Assembly (NCBI GenBank): GCA_965230765.1
Contig: CBDDLR010000001.1
Location: forward strand, 124,001 to 188,000
Reading direction: 5' to 3'
DNA: 64,000 bases
DNA from: Sunxiuqinia sp965230765
Lineage (GTDB): Bacteria > Bacteroidota > Bacteroidia > Bacteroidales > Prolixibacteraceae
Shown here piece by piece: positions 43,036 to 52,112 of this stretch. The position numbers were made by a program, and so were the translations under genes. Numbering within the stretch: position 1 is the stretch's first letter; each line of letters opens with the position of its first letter. The notes beneath the pieces are model-generated. The model was given only the letters and a program-made list of their open reading frames with translations, was not told the DNA's origin and ran no database searches.

Positions 43036-44316
43036 TTACTTACAATGAAGTTTAATCGTTTCTACAATCGCTTGTTGGCAGACCGGGCAGAAGCCTTTTG
43101 CTTCATTACTTTTCATACGGCAATTTCTTACTGGCCTGAAAATACCTTTGGCAACATAACCACCACCCTCAAAAAGGCCAACTTCATTTCTGTTTGGTTT
43201 TTTATTTTCCGCAGAAATGGAATCATTTGGGTTAAGCATGTTTTTCCATTTTGATTCGAAGTTTACCATAGTGGTAATGTTTGGCTCCCAGGGTTCTACT
43301 TCCAAATTATAAAATCCATCGTAAGCCACATTCGACGAATAATACTCATCGGCCAATCCCGCAAAACCATGCCCAAATTCATGGGTGAAAACAGTTGGAG
43401 TCAATTCATGGTCAACTGAAGTCACACTGAGATAATTGTAAAATCCGCCTCCCCCATAACGATCGGTATTTACCAACAAATAAATGTGATCATAGGGCAC
43501 AACAGCAGCGGCATCGTGTATGGATTTCATATCGCTGGCAGTCAGGTAACGTGGGGTATCGAAAGTATAAAAGGTAGAATTGAAGGCCGTGTTCTTATAT
43601 ATTTTCTCGCCGGGCACATCCGTACCTGATTCTTCAGAAGGAACCATGACCGCATAAATATTAAAGTCGTTTTTATGTTTGTCGAACGGTGGTGTTTTAA
43701 ATAGTTTTTTAGTCATGCGCTCAACATCATCCATAAACTTGTCCATTTCCCATTCAGCATATCCTTCAGGAAGAAAAACCACATCCACCTTATTTTTAGG
43801 GGCACCATTATCCTGAACATTTACAACTTCATAGCTGGGAAGGTTTTCATTTATAATGAAGTAATTGTTTGGATTAATGGCTACCGAGAATACCGATTCA
43901 AAATCACCTTCCCAGTTTCTTTTTTCAATCGAGAACCTGATCTTTCTCTTTGGAAAAGGAAGTATTGCAACCTGATAGAAACCCCTGTTTATTTCAGAAG
44001 CTTCTGCGGTTGTTTGCCATTCCTGAAACAATGGACAAAACCCTTTCGAGTAAATTAGCGAATCACTTTTTAGATCAAATACCTGATAGCGGTAAGTACC
44101 ATAATTCCTTTTGTCAAGCAAATTAGTGTGCGAACCCGCAAAATGAGGCTCTTTTTTCATTTCTTTCAGCAGTACATATTCAGAAGTATCAGAGCCAGCA
44201 ATAATGTAGTCAACTCTTAAACAATTATTTTGGAAGTAATTATTAAACTTAAGCTGGGCCTGTGAAAAAAGTCCAAAAAAAACGAAAAACAACAGCAAGG
44301 TACTTTTTCTAATCAT
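43036..44316 (-). CDS. Secreted M64-family (IgA peptidase-like) metallopeptidase
   Basis: This 426-residue secreted protein has a signal peptide (LLLFFVFFGLFSQA). An N-terminal beta domain (about 20-165) is followed by the peptidase domain starting with VDVVFLPEGYAEWEMDKF. The zinc site is THEFGHGFAGLADEYY, the HExxHxxxGxxDEY form of family M64. Conserved cysteines near the end (CRMK, FCPVCQQA) are shared with other members. M64 enzymes include an IgA-cleaving protease, but the substrate here is unknown. It is followed by a stop close to the gene end and lies alone on this strand. Confidence 0.9.
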   Translation of the reverse strand: MIRKSTLLLFFVFFGLFSQAQLKFNNYFQNNCLRVDYIIAGSDTSEYVLLKEMKKEPHFAGSHTNLLDKRNYGTYRYQVFDLKSDSLIYSKGFCPLFQEWQTTAEASEINRGFYQVAILPFPKRKIRFSIEKRNWEGDFESVFSVAINPNNYFIINENLPSYEVVNVQDNGAPKNKVDVVFLPEGYAEWEMDKFMDDVERMTKKLFKTPPFDKHKNDFNIYAVMVPSEESGTDVPGEKIYKNTAFNSTFYTFDTPRYLTASDMKSIHDAAAVVPYDHIYLLVNTDRYGGGGFYNYLSVTSVDHELTPTVFTHEFGHGFAGLADEYYSSNVAYDGFYNLEVEPWEPNITTMVNFESKWKNMLNPNDSISAENKKPNRNEVGLFEGGGYVAKGIFRPVRNCRMKSNEAKGFCPVCQQAIVETIKLHCK

Positions 44317-44373
44317 AACAAATTCTATTACTTTTAACTGGTAAAATTAAGCACAATATAATTACAAGCCAAT

Positions 44374-45660
44374 ATGAAATATTTATTGAACCTATTTACT
44401 GATTTATTTCAGCAAATGGATCTCAGCGCATCCCTGTCTCACAATTTAGCTGTTACCATATGCATCATTGCCCTTTTAATTGTTGCATTTATTGCACAGG
44501 TTATAACCCGCTTTGTATTGCGAAAAGTGGTTCACCAGTTTGTGGAAAAAACAAAAACCCAGTGGGATGATTTTCTCATAAAAAGAAAGGTATTTGGAGC
44601 ACTGGCTCATCTGGCTTCAGCTTTTATCATTTACTCTGCTTTCAGTTTTACAGAAACAGATTTTTCTTTCGAGAATTTTGAAGATGCACAACTCATAACC
44701 AAAGTTTTATACAAAATAGCCCGAATCTACTTTGTGTTGATATTGACAGTATTTGGTGTAAGGCTTGCCACTGCGGCAAATGACATGTACAGAACCACTT
44801 CTTATGCAGCCAACCGCCCCATAAAAGGCTATGTTCAATTAGTTCAGATTTTTATAATTTTCATCGGGGTCATATTCATTATTTCAATCCTCATTAACAG
44901 ATCGCCTTTGGTTTTAATTGCCGGGCTAGGTGCTGTTGCAGCTGTCCTTCTATTAATTTTCCGCGATACCATTTTGGGTTTTGTTGCCAGTATTCAGCTT
45001 TCTGCCAACAAGATGTTAAAACCGGGTGATTGGATCAGCATGCCGGGACATGGTGCAGACGGTACTGTGATCGACATTACGCTGAACACGGTAAAAGTTC
45101 AAAACTGGGACAAAACCATTACAACAATCCCAACCTATGCCTTGGTTGCAGAATCGTTCAGCAACTGGGTTGGAATGGAAGAATCCGGGGGAAGGCGTAT
45201 TAAGCGGCATATCAACATTGACATGAAAAGTGTGCGGTTTTGTGATGCTGAATTATTAGAAAAACTTGGCAGGTTTCATCTGCTTAGCAACTACCTGAAA
45301 AACAAACAAAAGGAAATCGAAAACTTCAATAAAAAACTAAATATTGAAGAGGGCGACACATACAATGGTCGCAGACAAACAAACCTAGGTATTTTTAGAA
45401 GATACCTGGAACTTTACCTGCACCAACACCCTATGATTCATGATGGAATGACTTTCCTGATCCGGCACCTTCAACCAACGGACAAAGGGCTGCCTGTTGA
45501 AATTTATGTATTTAGCCGTGATCAGGAGTGGGCTAACTATGAAGCAATTCAAGCCGATATTATGGATCATGTATTGGCCATTTTGCCAGAGTTTGACTTG
45601 AGGGTTTTTCAAACGCCAAGTGGAAGTGATATCAGTGAGTTTCTAGTGTCTCGAACTTAA
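44374..45660 (+). CDS. MscS-family mechanosensitive channel, YbdG-like
   Basis: This 428-residue membrane protein has four hydrophobic segments in its first 190 residues, a pore-lining helix region (VLIAGLGAVAAVLLLIFRD), and the MscS beta domain MLKPGDWISMPGHGADGTV with LNTVKVQNWDKTITTIPTYAL. The long insertion rich in Lys and Asn in the C-terminal domain (about 295-345), ahead of RRYLELYLHQHPMI, is typical of the YbdG/Mscmj-like subgroup. It likely opens under osmotic down-shock. It is divergent from the M64-like gene with 57 bases between. Confidence 0.92.
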   Translation: MKYLLNLFTDLFQQMDLSASLSHNLAVTICIIALLIVAFIAQVITRFVLRKVVHQFVEKTKTQWDDFLIKRKVFGALAHLASAFIIYSAFSFTETDFSFENFEDAQLITKVLYKIARIYFVLILTVFGVRLATAANDMYRTTSYAANRPIKGYVQLVQIFIIFIGVIFIISILINRSPLVLIAGLGAVAAVLLLIFRDTILGFVASIQLSANKMLKPGDWISMPGHGADGTVIDITLNTVKVQNWDKTITTIPTYALVAESFSNWVGMEESGGRRIKRHINIDMKSVRFCDAELLEKLGRFHLLSNYLKNKQKEIENFNKKLNIEEGDTYNGRRQTNLGIFRRYLELYLHQHPMIHDGMTFLIRHLQPTDKGLPVEIYVFSRDQEWANYEAIQADIMDHVLAILPEFDLRVFQTPSGSDISEFLVSRT

Positions 45661-45838
45661 GTCAATCGATCAAAACACACAACATATTTCCATCTGGACT
45701 AAATCATTAGAAAATTTAAAAAAATATTCTACATTTACGCCGATTTGACTAAATGGGGGTTATTCTTCAGATCAGTTACTTTCAGATTATTATTTGAAGC
45801 ATGTTCTTGAACAATAATGCTTATAAATTGTAATTTTT

Positions 45839-45854
45839 ACATACATTTATATGT
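45839..45854. promoter_or_regulatory. Short palindrome upstream of the Lrp-family gene
   Basis: The arms acata and tatgt flank a 6-base spacer, 38 bases before the Lrp start codon. Lrp-family regulators often bind short imperfect palindromes near their own promoters, so this may be an autoregulatory site. In AT-rich DNA such matches are common. The rest of the 231-base gap (45661-45891) shows no gene. Confidence 0.2.
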
Positions 45855-45891
45855 CAAATTCTAAGTAGTAATTTTTAAATCATAATCACTA

Positions 45892-46371
45892 ATGAACCAG
45901 GATTATATTGAACCTCTTCCACAAATTGATGAACTTGATGAGAAAATTCTTCGACTCATTACGAAGAACGCAAGAATTCCCTTTTTGGAAGTAGCCCGGG
46001 AGTGTGGAGTTTCAGGTGCAGCAATTCACCAACGTGTTCAGCGTTTATTGAACCTTGGCGTTGTTTCAGGAAGTGAATTTATTGTAAATCCTTCAAAGTT
46101 AGGATATAATACATGTGCCTATATGGGCATTTTTCTGGAAAAAGCAAAATACCATTCTCATGTTTCCGAAGAATTGAAGAAAATTCCTGAAGTTGTGGAA
46201 TGCCATTACACAACAGGTCAGTATGCTATTTTTGTAAAGATTCAAACAAAAACGAATAAGCACCTTCAAAAAATTATTGATGAAGGCTTACAGGAGATTG
46301 AGGGTATTGCCAGGACTGAAACGTTCATTTCGCTTGAAATGAATTTCAAAAGACAAGTACCGGTAAAATAA
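45892..46371 (+). CDS. Lrp/AsnC-family transcriptional regulator
   Basis: This 159-residue protein has an N-terminal winged helix (IDELDEKILRLITKNARIPFLEV and VSGAAIHQRVQRLLNLGVV) and a C-terminal RAM domain that would bind an amino acid and mediate oligomerisation. It ends convergent with hisIE across a terminator, so it could respond to amino-acid supply. A direct role at the his operon is not shown by the sequence. The length is typical. Confidence 0.95.
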   Translation: MNQDYIEPLPQIDELDEKILRLITKNARIPFLEVARECGVSGAAIHQRVQRLLNLGVVSGSEFIVNPSKLGYNTCAYMGIFLEKAKYHSHVSEELKKIPEVVECHYTTGQYAIFVKIQTKTNKHLQKIIDEGLQEIEGIARTETFISLEMNFKRQVPVK

Positions 46372-46391
46372 AACGGTCAAAATATAGAAAG

Positions 46392-46420
46392 AAACCATCC
46401 GCCAGCTTGACGGGTGGTTT
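46392..46420. terminator. Terminator between the Lrp-family gene and hisIE
   Basis: A 10-base stem, aaaccatccg with cgggtggttt and one G-T pair, is followed by a T run on the plus strand and an A-rich flank that gives T-rich sequence on the minus strand. It lies between the convergent genes and probably ends both transcripts. Confidence 0.75.
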
Positions 46421-46421
46421 T

Positions 46422-47024
46422 TTATTTATGCCTCTTTTCCAATTCTTTCACCAAGTCTTCAATACGATAGCCTTTGTGGGTTAGTAATACGATAAGGTGA
46501 TAAATTAAATCAGCCCCTTCATATAAGAAGTTCTCATCGTCATTGGCCATTGCTCCAATAATGGTTTCCACTGCTTCCTCCCCTACCTTCTGGGTAATTT
46601 TGCGTGTTCCTTTCTGAAACAAAGAAGTAGTGTATGAACCTTCTGGCATTTCCTCCTTGCGCTTATCAATAAAGTCCTGCAAATGTTTTAGGAAGCCCAA
46701 ACCTTCCACTTCATTTTTTTCATCCCAGCAGGTATCACTACCTGTATGGCAAACCGGCCCCACCGGATTTACCTTAATTAACAAGGTGTCATTGTCACAA
46801 TCGGATGCGATAGAAACTACATTCAAAAAGTTGCCACTTTCTTCGCCTTTTGTCCACAAACGGTTTTTAGTTCTACTAAAAAAAGTCACTTGCCCAGATT
46901 CATTTGTTTTAGCCAATGCTTCCTCGTTCATGAAACCGAGCATTAATACTTTATTGGTTGAATTGTCTTGAATAATTGCAGGAACCAATCCACCTGCTTT
47001 TTCAAAATTTAGATCAATATTCAT
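46422..47024 (-). CDS. hisIE: Bifunctional phosphoribosyl-AMP cyclohydrolase / phosphoribosyl-ATP pyrophosphatase
   Basis: This 200-residue fusion catalyses the second and third steps of histidine synthesis. The HisI half (about 1-105) has LMLGFMNEEAL, VTFFSRTKNRLWTKGE, SDCDNDTLLI and CHTGSDTCW, which hold the zinc ligands. The HisE half (about 110-200) has SYTTSLFQKGTRKITQKVGEE with EGADLIYHLIVLL. It is the last gene of the his operon and is separated from hisF by 192 bases that contain a dispersed-type repeat, so it may depend on read-through. Confidence 0.97.
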   Translation of the reverse strand: MNIDLNFEKAGGLVPAIIQDNSTNKVLMLGFMNEEALAKTNESGQVTFFSRTKNRLWTKGEESGNFLNVVSIASDCDNDTLLIKVNPVGPVCHTGSDTCWDEKNEVEGLGFLKHLQDFIDKRKEEMPEGSYTTSLFQKGTRKITQKVGEEAVETIIGAMANDDENFLYEGADLIYHLIVLLTHKGYRIEDLVKELEKRHK

Positions 47025-47097
47025 TGTTCAATATCTTTTTTTTAGCTTCAAGTATTTAATTTTATGGTTTATAGCTCTAGTATTAAGTTTCGGACAA

Positions 47098-47180
47098 AGA
47101 TTGCTTCATCCTCCGTTGTCGTCTTCGCAATGACGTCATTCCGAGGAGACCCGATAACTATCGGGAGACTAATGAATCTT
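47098..47180. repeat. Dispersed-type palindromic repeat between hisF and hisIE
   Basis: The element reads agattgcttc...tcgcaatgacg, then gtcattccgagg...aatgaatct, so its ends are an imperfect inverted repeat meeting at the palindrome atgacgtcat (47130-47139). A second palindrome, cccgata-ac-tatcggg, lies at 47150-47165. The words GATTGCTTC and CGCAATGACG are typical of small REP-like repeats that I know from many bacterial genomes. No ORF of interest lies within it. Copy number in this genome cannot be judged from one window. Confidence 0.65.
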
Positions 47181-47216
47181 TACCGTCAATGTTTGTTCCA
47201 TATAATACTAGTAGCT

Positions 47217-47969
47217 TTACCGTATTGGTATATTTTTCGTTTTTAAATATTTTTTTAAATCAGGGATTGCAATTTCTTTGTAATGAAAGATACTTGCTGC
47301 GAGTCCGGCATCAGCTTTTCCTTCGGTAAATACATCCACAAAATGATCCATATTGCCGGCACCACCTGAAGCAATAATCGGGATCTTCAACATATCGGCC
47401 AACTTTGCAAGCTCCTTATTGGCAAATCCAGCTTTTGTCCCATCATGATCCATTGAAGTAAACAGGATTTCACCGGCTCCTCGATCCTCGGCTTCTTTTG
47501 CCCATGAGAACAACTCCTTTTCTGTCGGAATCCTGCCCCCATTCACAGTTACAGTCCATCTGTCATCGTAATTCTTGGCATCAATGGCAACCACCACAAA
47601 CTGCGTCCCAAAATTCAAAGCCAAATCATCAATCAATTTTGGATTTCGAACAGCAGATGAATTAATACTTATTTTATCTGCACCAGCGCTTAGTAAAGCT
47701 TCGGCATCTTTCAACTCACTAATTCCGCCACCCACGGTGAATGGAATATTCAGTTCCCTTGCTATTCGTTTCACTAACTCAACAAACGTTTTTCTTCCTT
47801 CGTGAGTAGCTGTAATATCAAGAAAAACCAGTTCATCAGCCCCCTGTTCTGCATACAGCGCACCCAGTTCAACCGGATCGCCAACCGCCTGGATATTTAC
47901 AAAATTAACTCCTTTTACTGTCTGCCCATCTTTTATATCAAGGCATGGTATAATTCGTTTTGCTAACAT
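47217..47969 (-). CDS. hisF: Imidazole glycerol phosphate synthase, cyclase subunit
   Basis: This 250-residue TIM barrel has the catalytic Asp11 in CLDIKDGQTVKG and the second catalytic Asp in VVVAIDAKNY. Phosphate-binding blocks FTVGGGISEL, INSSAVRNP and IPIIASGGAGN are present. Together with HisH it makes imidazole glycerol phosphate and AICAR. It starts 10 bases after hisA ends. Confidence 0.98.
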   Translation of the reverse strand: MLAKRIIPCLDIKDGQTVKGVNFVNIQAVGDPVELGALYAEQGADELVFLDITATHEGRKTFVELVKRIARELNIPFTVGGGISELKDAEALLSAGADKISINSSAVRNPKLIDDLALNFGTQFVVVAIDAKNYDDRWTVTVNGGRIPTEKELFSWAKEAEDRGAGEILFTSMDHDGTKAGFANKELAKLADMLKIPIIASGGAGNMDHFVDVFTEGKADAGLAASIFHYKEIAIPDLKKYLKTKNIPIR

Positions 47970-47979
47970 ATTCTAAAGT

Positions 47980-48750
47980 TCAAAGTTCATTAGTCCGACG
48001 TTCATTAGTACATTTGCTTATGAACTTAGAAATCTCGTCCAGACTTATTCTATTTTCATAAATCGCCTTTCCGGTTATTACGCCCGGAACGCCCATTTCG
48101 TTTAATTCATGAATGTCTTTCATCGAAGCGATTCCTCCACTGGCAATCAATTCCAGTTCATCAAATTTGTCCATGATTTCCTGATACAATTCAATGCTGG
48201 GGCCTGTAAGCATTCCATCACGTGCTATGTCGGTTGAAATGACTTTTCGAATCCCTTTGTCAGTATAACTCTCTATAAAATCCAGAATGGGCAGTTCCGA
48301 CACTTCTTGCCAACCGCTAACAGCAATCATTTTATCTTTTGCATCTGCACCTAGAATGATCTTCTCCGATCCGTATTTTTCGATCCAGCTCAGAAAAGTA
48401 TCCCTGTCTTTTACAGCGATGCTTCCACCTGTTACCATTTGAGCACCGCTTTCAAAGGCAATGCGCAAATCTTCATCGCTTTTTAAACCGCCTCCAAAAT
48501 CAATTGTCAAATTGGTTTTAGTTGCTATGGTTTCAAGCACCTTATAATTAACGATATGCTTTGCTTTAGCACCATCCAGATCAACCAGATGCAATCGCTC
48601 AATTCCAGCATCTTCAAACATTTTGGCCACTTCCAAAGGATTCTCGTTATAAACCGTTTTTTGATTATAATCACCTTGTGAAAGTCTAACGCATTTTGCA
48701 TCAATCAAATCGATCGCCGGTATAATTGTTATATTAGTTCCTGAGTTCAT
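47980..48750 (-). CDS. hisA: ProFAR isomerase HisA
   Basis: The frame is open from 48801, but the ATG at 48750 gives the family N-terminus (MNSGTNITIIPAIDLIDAKC), so I choose it, for a 256-residue enzyme. The barrel has the catalytic Asp in PAIDLIDAKCVRLSQGDY and Asp in ISTDIARDGMLTGPS, with phosphate-binding GGGLKSD and LIASGGI. The last ten residues (SKCTNERRTNEL) appear to run into simple intergenic sequence. A 13-base direct repeat (ttagttcctgagt-like, 48734-48747 and 48758-48771) surrounds the start. Confidence 0.95.
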   Translation of the reverse strand: MNSGTNITIIPAIDLIDAKCVRLSQGDYNQKTVYNENPLEVAKMFEDAGIERLHLVDLDGAKAKHIVNYKVLETIATKTNLTIDFGGGLKSDEDLRIAFESGAQMVTGGSIAVKDRDTFLSWIEKYGSEKIILGADAKDKMIAVSGWQEVSELPILDFIESYTDKGIRKVISTDIARDGMLTGPSIELYQEIMDKFDELELIASGGIASMKDIHELNEMGVPGVITGKAIYENRISLDEISKFISKCTNERRTNEL

Positions 48751-48808
48751 AATTTTTTTAGTTCCTGAGTACTGTCTTGCACTTATGTACCTTGCACCCA
48801 TGCACTTT

Positions 48809-49408
48809 CTATATTTTCAAAAAGTTTTCCAATATCCTTGAGCCAATAGTTCCACTTTTTTCAGGGTGAAACTGGGTTGCATAAAAATTATTGCTATGAA
48901 GTGCTGCACTGAACGGATTGATATAATTTCCAACCGCAGCGGTATCATTGCCCACCGTAGCATAGTATGAATGCACGAAATAAACGAACTGCTGATCAAG
49001 GGATGGATCAAACAAATTACTCTTTAAATTGGTAATCGTATTCCAGCCCATGTGTGGAACTTTAGTAATAAATTCCTTCCCTTTTTCAGGAATAAACAGT
49101 TTTACTTTCTCATCAAATATTCCGAGGCATGGAGTATCCCCTTCTTCGGAATGGCTACACATGAGCTGTAACCCCAGACAAATACCTAAAACTGGTTGGG
49201 TAAGTGATGGAATTAACTGATCCAGGCCTTCTTTTTTAAGGAAAGCCATGGTTGTACTAGCTTCGCCAACTCCAGGGAAAATTACTTTATCAGCAGCTTT
49301 AATTTTTTCGTGATCCCCTGTAATTTCTGCTGTTACACCTAAACGCATCAATGCATTACTGACTGACTCAATATTACCAGCGTTGTATTTAATTATTACG
49401 ATTTTCAT
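48809..49408 (-). CDS. hisH: Imidazole glycerol phosphate synthase, glutamine amidotransferase subunit
   Basis: This 199-residue class I amidotransferase has the nucleophile Cys in LGICLGLQLMCSHSEEG and the His-Glu pair in YATQFHPEKSG. The N-terminus MKIVIIKYNAGNIESVSNAL is standard. It feeds ammonia to HisF. The spacing to hisA (about 58 bases to the chosen HisA start) is filled with simple repeats. Confidence 0.97.
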   Translation of the reverse strand: MKIVIIKYNAGNIESVSNALMRLGVTAEITGDHEKIKAADKVIFPGVGEASTTMAFLKKEGLDQLIPSLTQPVLGICLGLQLMCSHSEEGDTPCLGIFDEKVKLFIPEKGKEFITKVPHMGWNTITNLKSNLFDPSLDQQFVYFVHSYYATVGNDTAAVGNYINPFSAALHSNNFYATQFHPEKSGTIGSRILENFLKI

Positions 49409-49506
49409 TTCTTTAATAGTACATAAGTTAATGAGTACATTAGTTCGAAGTTTATGACTGTACCAGCTTTTTTTCTAAACCTCGAAACATAGCTTCAACT
49501 TCTCTA

Positions 49507-50037
49507 TCATCTTAAATGCTGATCAATCACACGCTTCATCTCCTCAAATTCATCTTTCTTGAACAAGCGGGTCATGTAAACAATTTTTCCACTTTTATCG
49601 ATGATGACATTTCGGGTTACTCCTGCCCCTTCTTCAGCATAGGAATAAAATATTTTTCCTTCCGGATCTAAAACCATTGGATAAGTAACCGGTATTTGCT
49701 CAGCAAACGTTTTTACTTTATCGGCAGGCTCATCCAAGTCGACACCCAGCAATGCAAAGTCATTACGATTTTTGTATTTTTGCCAAATATCATTTTCAAT
49801 ATGGGGCATCTCCCTTCGGCAAACGGAGCACCAGCTTGCTGTAAACTGCAGCATAACAACCTTTCCTTTTAATTCAGAAAGTTTTACTTCATTTCCATCA
49901 AAGGTTTGCGATTTAAAATCGGGAGCGTCTTGCCCAATTTTTACAATATAACCATACTCAGCTGGAACATCTTTTGCCCCAGTTTGTGCGAAAACCATTG
50001 AACTCATCAACATTAGAATAATTAGTAGACATCTCAT
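49507..50037 (-). CDS. TlpA-like thioredoxin-domain protein in the his operon
   Basis: This 176-residue protein has an N-terminal signal (LLIILMLMSSMVFAQ) and a TlpA/AhpC-TSA domain with FTASWCSVCRREMPH (CSVC active site) and DPEGKIFYSY. It would be periplasmic and unrelated in function to histidine synthesis. It lies between purU and hisH, on the same strand, with 98 bases before hisH. It has no DUF4369-like domain, unlike the proteins at 20260-26196. Its place in the operon may simply reflect insertion into a transcribed unit. Confidence 0.9.
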   Translation of the reverse strand: MRCLLIILMLMSSMVFAQTGAKDVPAEYGYIVKIGQDAPDFKSQTFDGNEVKLSELKGKVVMLQFTASWCSVCRREMPHIENDIWQKYKNRNDFALLGVDLDEPADKVKTFAEQIPVTYPMVLDPEGKIFYSYAEEGAGVTRNVIIDKSGKIVYMTRLFKKDEFEEMKRVIDQHLR

Positions 50038-50054
50038 TTTGTTAAATAATCAAG

Positions 50055-50939
50055 TTAACTAAAAACAACTGTCCGGTTTTTAAAAACCAATACTTTCCGT
50101 TGAAGGTGCTTAAACACAGCATTCGACAATACAATTTTTTCCAAATCACGCCCTTTACGAACCAGGCTTTTAACGGTATCCACATGACTACAGCGTGTAA
50201 CACCCTGTTCAATAATTGGCCCGGCATCCAACTCACTGGTCACATAATGACTTGTCGCACCAATAATTTTCACACCTCGATCATGGGCAGCATGATACGG
50301 TTTTGCACCGGCAAATGCCGGCAGGAATGAATGGTGAATATTGATGACTTTATTGGGGTAGTTTGTAACAAAATCGCAAGACAAAATTTGCATGTAGCGA
50401 GCCAATACGATAAAATCAACATTATGCTTTTTCAATAACTCGAGTTCAGCAGCCTCTTGCTCATCTTTATTTTCTTTGGTGATTGGTAAATAGTGAAAAT
50501 CAATACCAAAACGTTCAGCTACCGGCTTCAGAGTTTCATGATTACTTATGATCAGAGGGATTTCAACATCCCATTCGCCAGCTGTATATCGAGACAAAAT
50601 ATCAAACAAACAATGAGACATTTTTGAAACGAATATGGCCATCCTGGGAATATCCTCCGAAAAATACAATTTAAAATTCATGTTCAACTTGGAAGCAATC
50701 AGTGTGTCGAAGTACTCACCAAACTTTTCGGCAGGAATGGCGAATTCATCCAAATCCCATTCAACCCGCATGTAAAAAATCTTCTCCAGTCGATCAACAT
50801 GTTGATCCAGATAAATGATGTTCCCATTGTTTCTGTTCAGAAATTCGGTTACAGTAGCTAAAATACCTTGCTGATCAGGACAGTGGATCAATAAAACTGC
50901 CGTATTTTTTTTCTCTCGTAACTGCTTAATACTTTTCAT
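50055..50939 (-). CDS. purU: Formyltetrahydrofolate deformylase
   Basis: This 294-residue enzyme has an N-terminal ACT domain (LIHCPDQQGILATVTEFL) and a C-terminal formyltransferase fold with VDFIVLARYMQILS, INIHHSFLPAFAGAKPYH and ATSHYVTSELDAGPIIEQ, which carries the His and Asp of the active site. It hydrolyses 10-formyl-tetrahydrofolate to formate and tetrahydrofolate. It is placed between hisB and a TlpA-like gene. A link to histidine through one-carbon use (AICAR from HisF is formylated with 10-formyl-THF) is possible but inferred. Confidence 0.95.
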   Translation of the reverse strand: MKSIKQLREKKNTAVLLIHCPDQQGILATVTEFLNRNNGNIIYLDQHVDRLEKIFYMRVEWDLDEFAIPAEKFGEYFDTLIASKLNMNFKLYFSEDIPRMAIFVSKMSHCLFDILSRYTAGEWDVEIPLIISNHETLKPVAERFGIDFHYLPITKENKDEQEAAELELLKKHNVDFIVLARYMQILSCDFVTNYPNKVINIHHSFLPAFAGAKPYHAAHDRGVKIIGATSHYVTSELDAGPIIEQGVTRCSHVDTVKSLVRKGRDLEKIVLSNAVFKHLQRKVLVFKNRTVVFS

Positions 50940-50949
50940 AGGTTTCTAA

Positions 50950-52080
50950 TTAAAGAGCCCCCTTTGTTGAGGGAAGTTCAAAGTTAAACACATCTTTTTT
51001 GATTGCCATTTTTAATGCCCTGGCTAATGCCTTAAATATTCCTTCGATCTTGTGATGCTCATTATCACCTTCAGCTTTGATGTTCAAATTAGAAAGCGAG
51101 GCATCTGAAAAAGATTTAAAAAAGTGGAAGAACATTTCGGTTGGCATATCACCTACTTTTTCCCGTTTAAAGCTGGCATCCCAAACAATCCAGGGACGTC
51201 CACCAAAATCAAGTGCAACCTGAGCCAGGCAATCATCCATTGGCAAACAATAGCCGTATCGTTCAATTCCACGTTTATCTCCCAGCGCCAATTTAAATGC
51301 CTCACCCAAAGCAAGGCCTGTATCTTCAATCGTGTGATGTTCATCAACCTCCAAATCCCCATTTACCTGAATTTTTAAGTCGACACCGGAGTGTCTTGCA
51401 ATTTGATCCAGCATGTGGTCAAAAAAACCGAGGCCTGTGGAAATTTCACCTTTGCCACTTCCATCCAGATCCAGTTCAATACGTATTTGAGTTTCTTTGG
51501 TATTACGCTGAACTACAGCCGTCCGTTCAGGAGCAGCTACCATCGCATAAATTTCATCCCACCTGGTTGTGACCAGTGCACAAACACTATTTAAGCCTTT
51601 ACTTTCGAGCTCCTCAACAAGCGATCCATCATTTATCAGAATTCCCTTCGCACCAAGGTTCTTGGCCAGTTCGATATCGGTTAAACGATCGCCAATCACA
51701 AAACAATTTGCCAAATCGTAGGAACCATCCATGTATTTTCCCATCATGCCTATTCTGGGTTTCCGGGTTGGCGCATTGTCTTCCGGAAAGCTACGGTCAA
51801 TTAAAATATCGTCAAAAACGACACCTTCATTTTCAAAGGCCTTTAACATTTTATTATGTGCAGGCCAAAAAGTATCTTCAGGGAATGAGTCCGTTCCCAA
51901 ACCATCCTGATTGGTTACCATGACCAACTCATAATCCAGATTTTTTGCAATAAAATGCATATTCTTAAAAACGCCTGGGACAAATTCCAGTTTCTCTAAA
52001 GAGTCCAACTGATAATCAACTGGTGGCTCAACCACCAATGTTCCGTCCCGGTCAATAAATAAGGCCTTTTTCTTCTTCAT
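50950..52080 (-). CDS. hisB: Bifunctional histidinol-phosphatase / imidazoleglycerol-phosphate dehydratase
   Basis: This 376-residue fusion has an N-terminal HAD phosphatase (about 1-165) with nucleophile motif FIDRDGTLVVEPP and VIGDRLTDIELAKNLG, and a C-terminal dehydratase (about 180-376) with FFDHMLDQIARHSG, DEHHTIEDTGLALG and EGDNEHHKIEGIFKALARAL that supply the metal ligands. It catalyses steps seven and nine of the pathway. It lies 10 bases before purU. The fusion is common in Bacteroidota and Gammaproteobacteria. Confidence 0.97.
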   Translation of the reverse strand: MKKKKALFIDRDGTLVVEPPVDYQLDSLEKLEFVPGVFKNMHFIAKNLDYELVMVTNQDGLGTDSFPEDTFWPAHNKMLKAFENEGVVFDDILIDRSFPEDNAPTRKPRIGMMGKYMDGSYDLANCFVIGDRLTDIELAKNLGAKGILINDGSLVEELESKGLNSVCALVTTRWDEIYAMVAAPERTAVVQRNTKETQIRIELDLDGSGKGEISTGLGFFDHMLDQIARHSGVDLKIQVNGDLEVDEHHTIEDTGLALGEAFKLALGDKRGIERYGYCLPMDDCLAQVALDFGGRPWIVWDASFKREKVGDMPTEMFFHFFKSFSDASLSNLNIKAEGDNEHHKIEGIFKALARALKMAIKKDVFNFELPSTKGAL

Positions 52081-52112
52081 ATAATTTCCAATAATAAATA
52101 TCCAATATCGAA

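Noticed and set aside
47064..47246. A 60-residue plus-strand frame in the hisF-hisIE gap
   Set aside because: It runs through the palindromic repeat and has no recognisable features.
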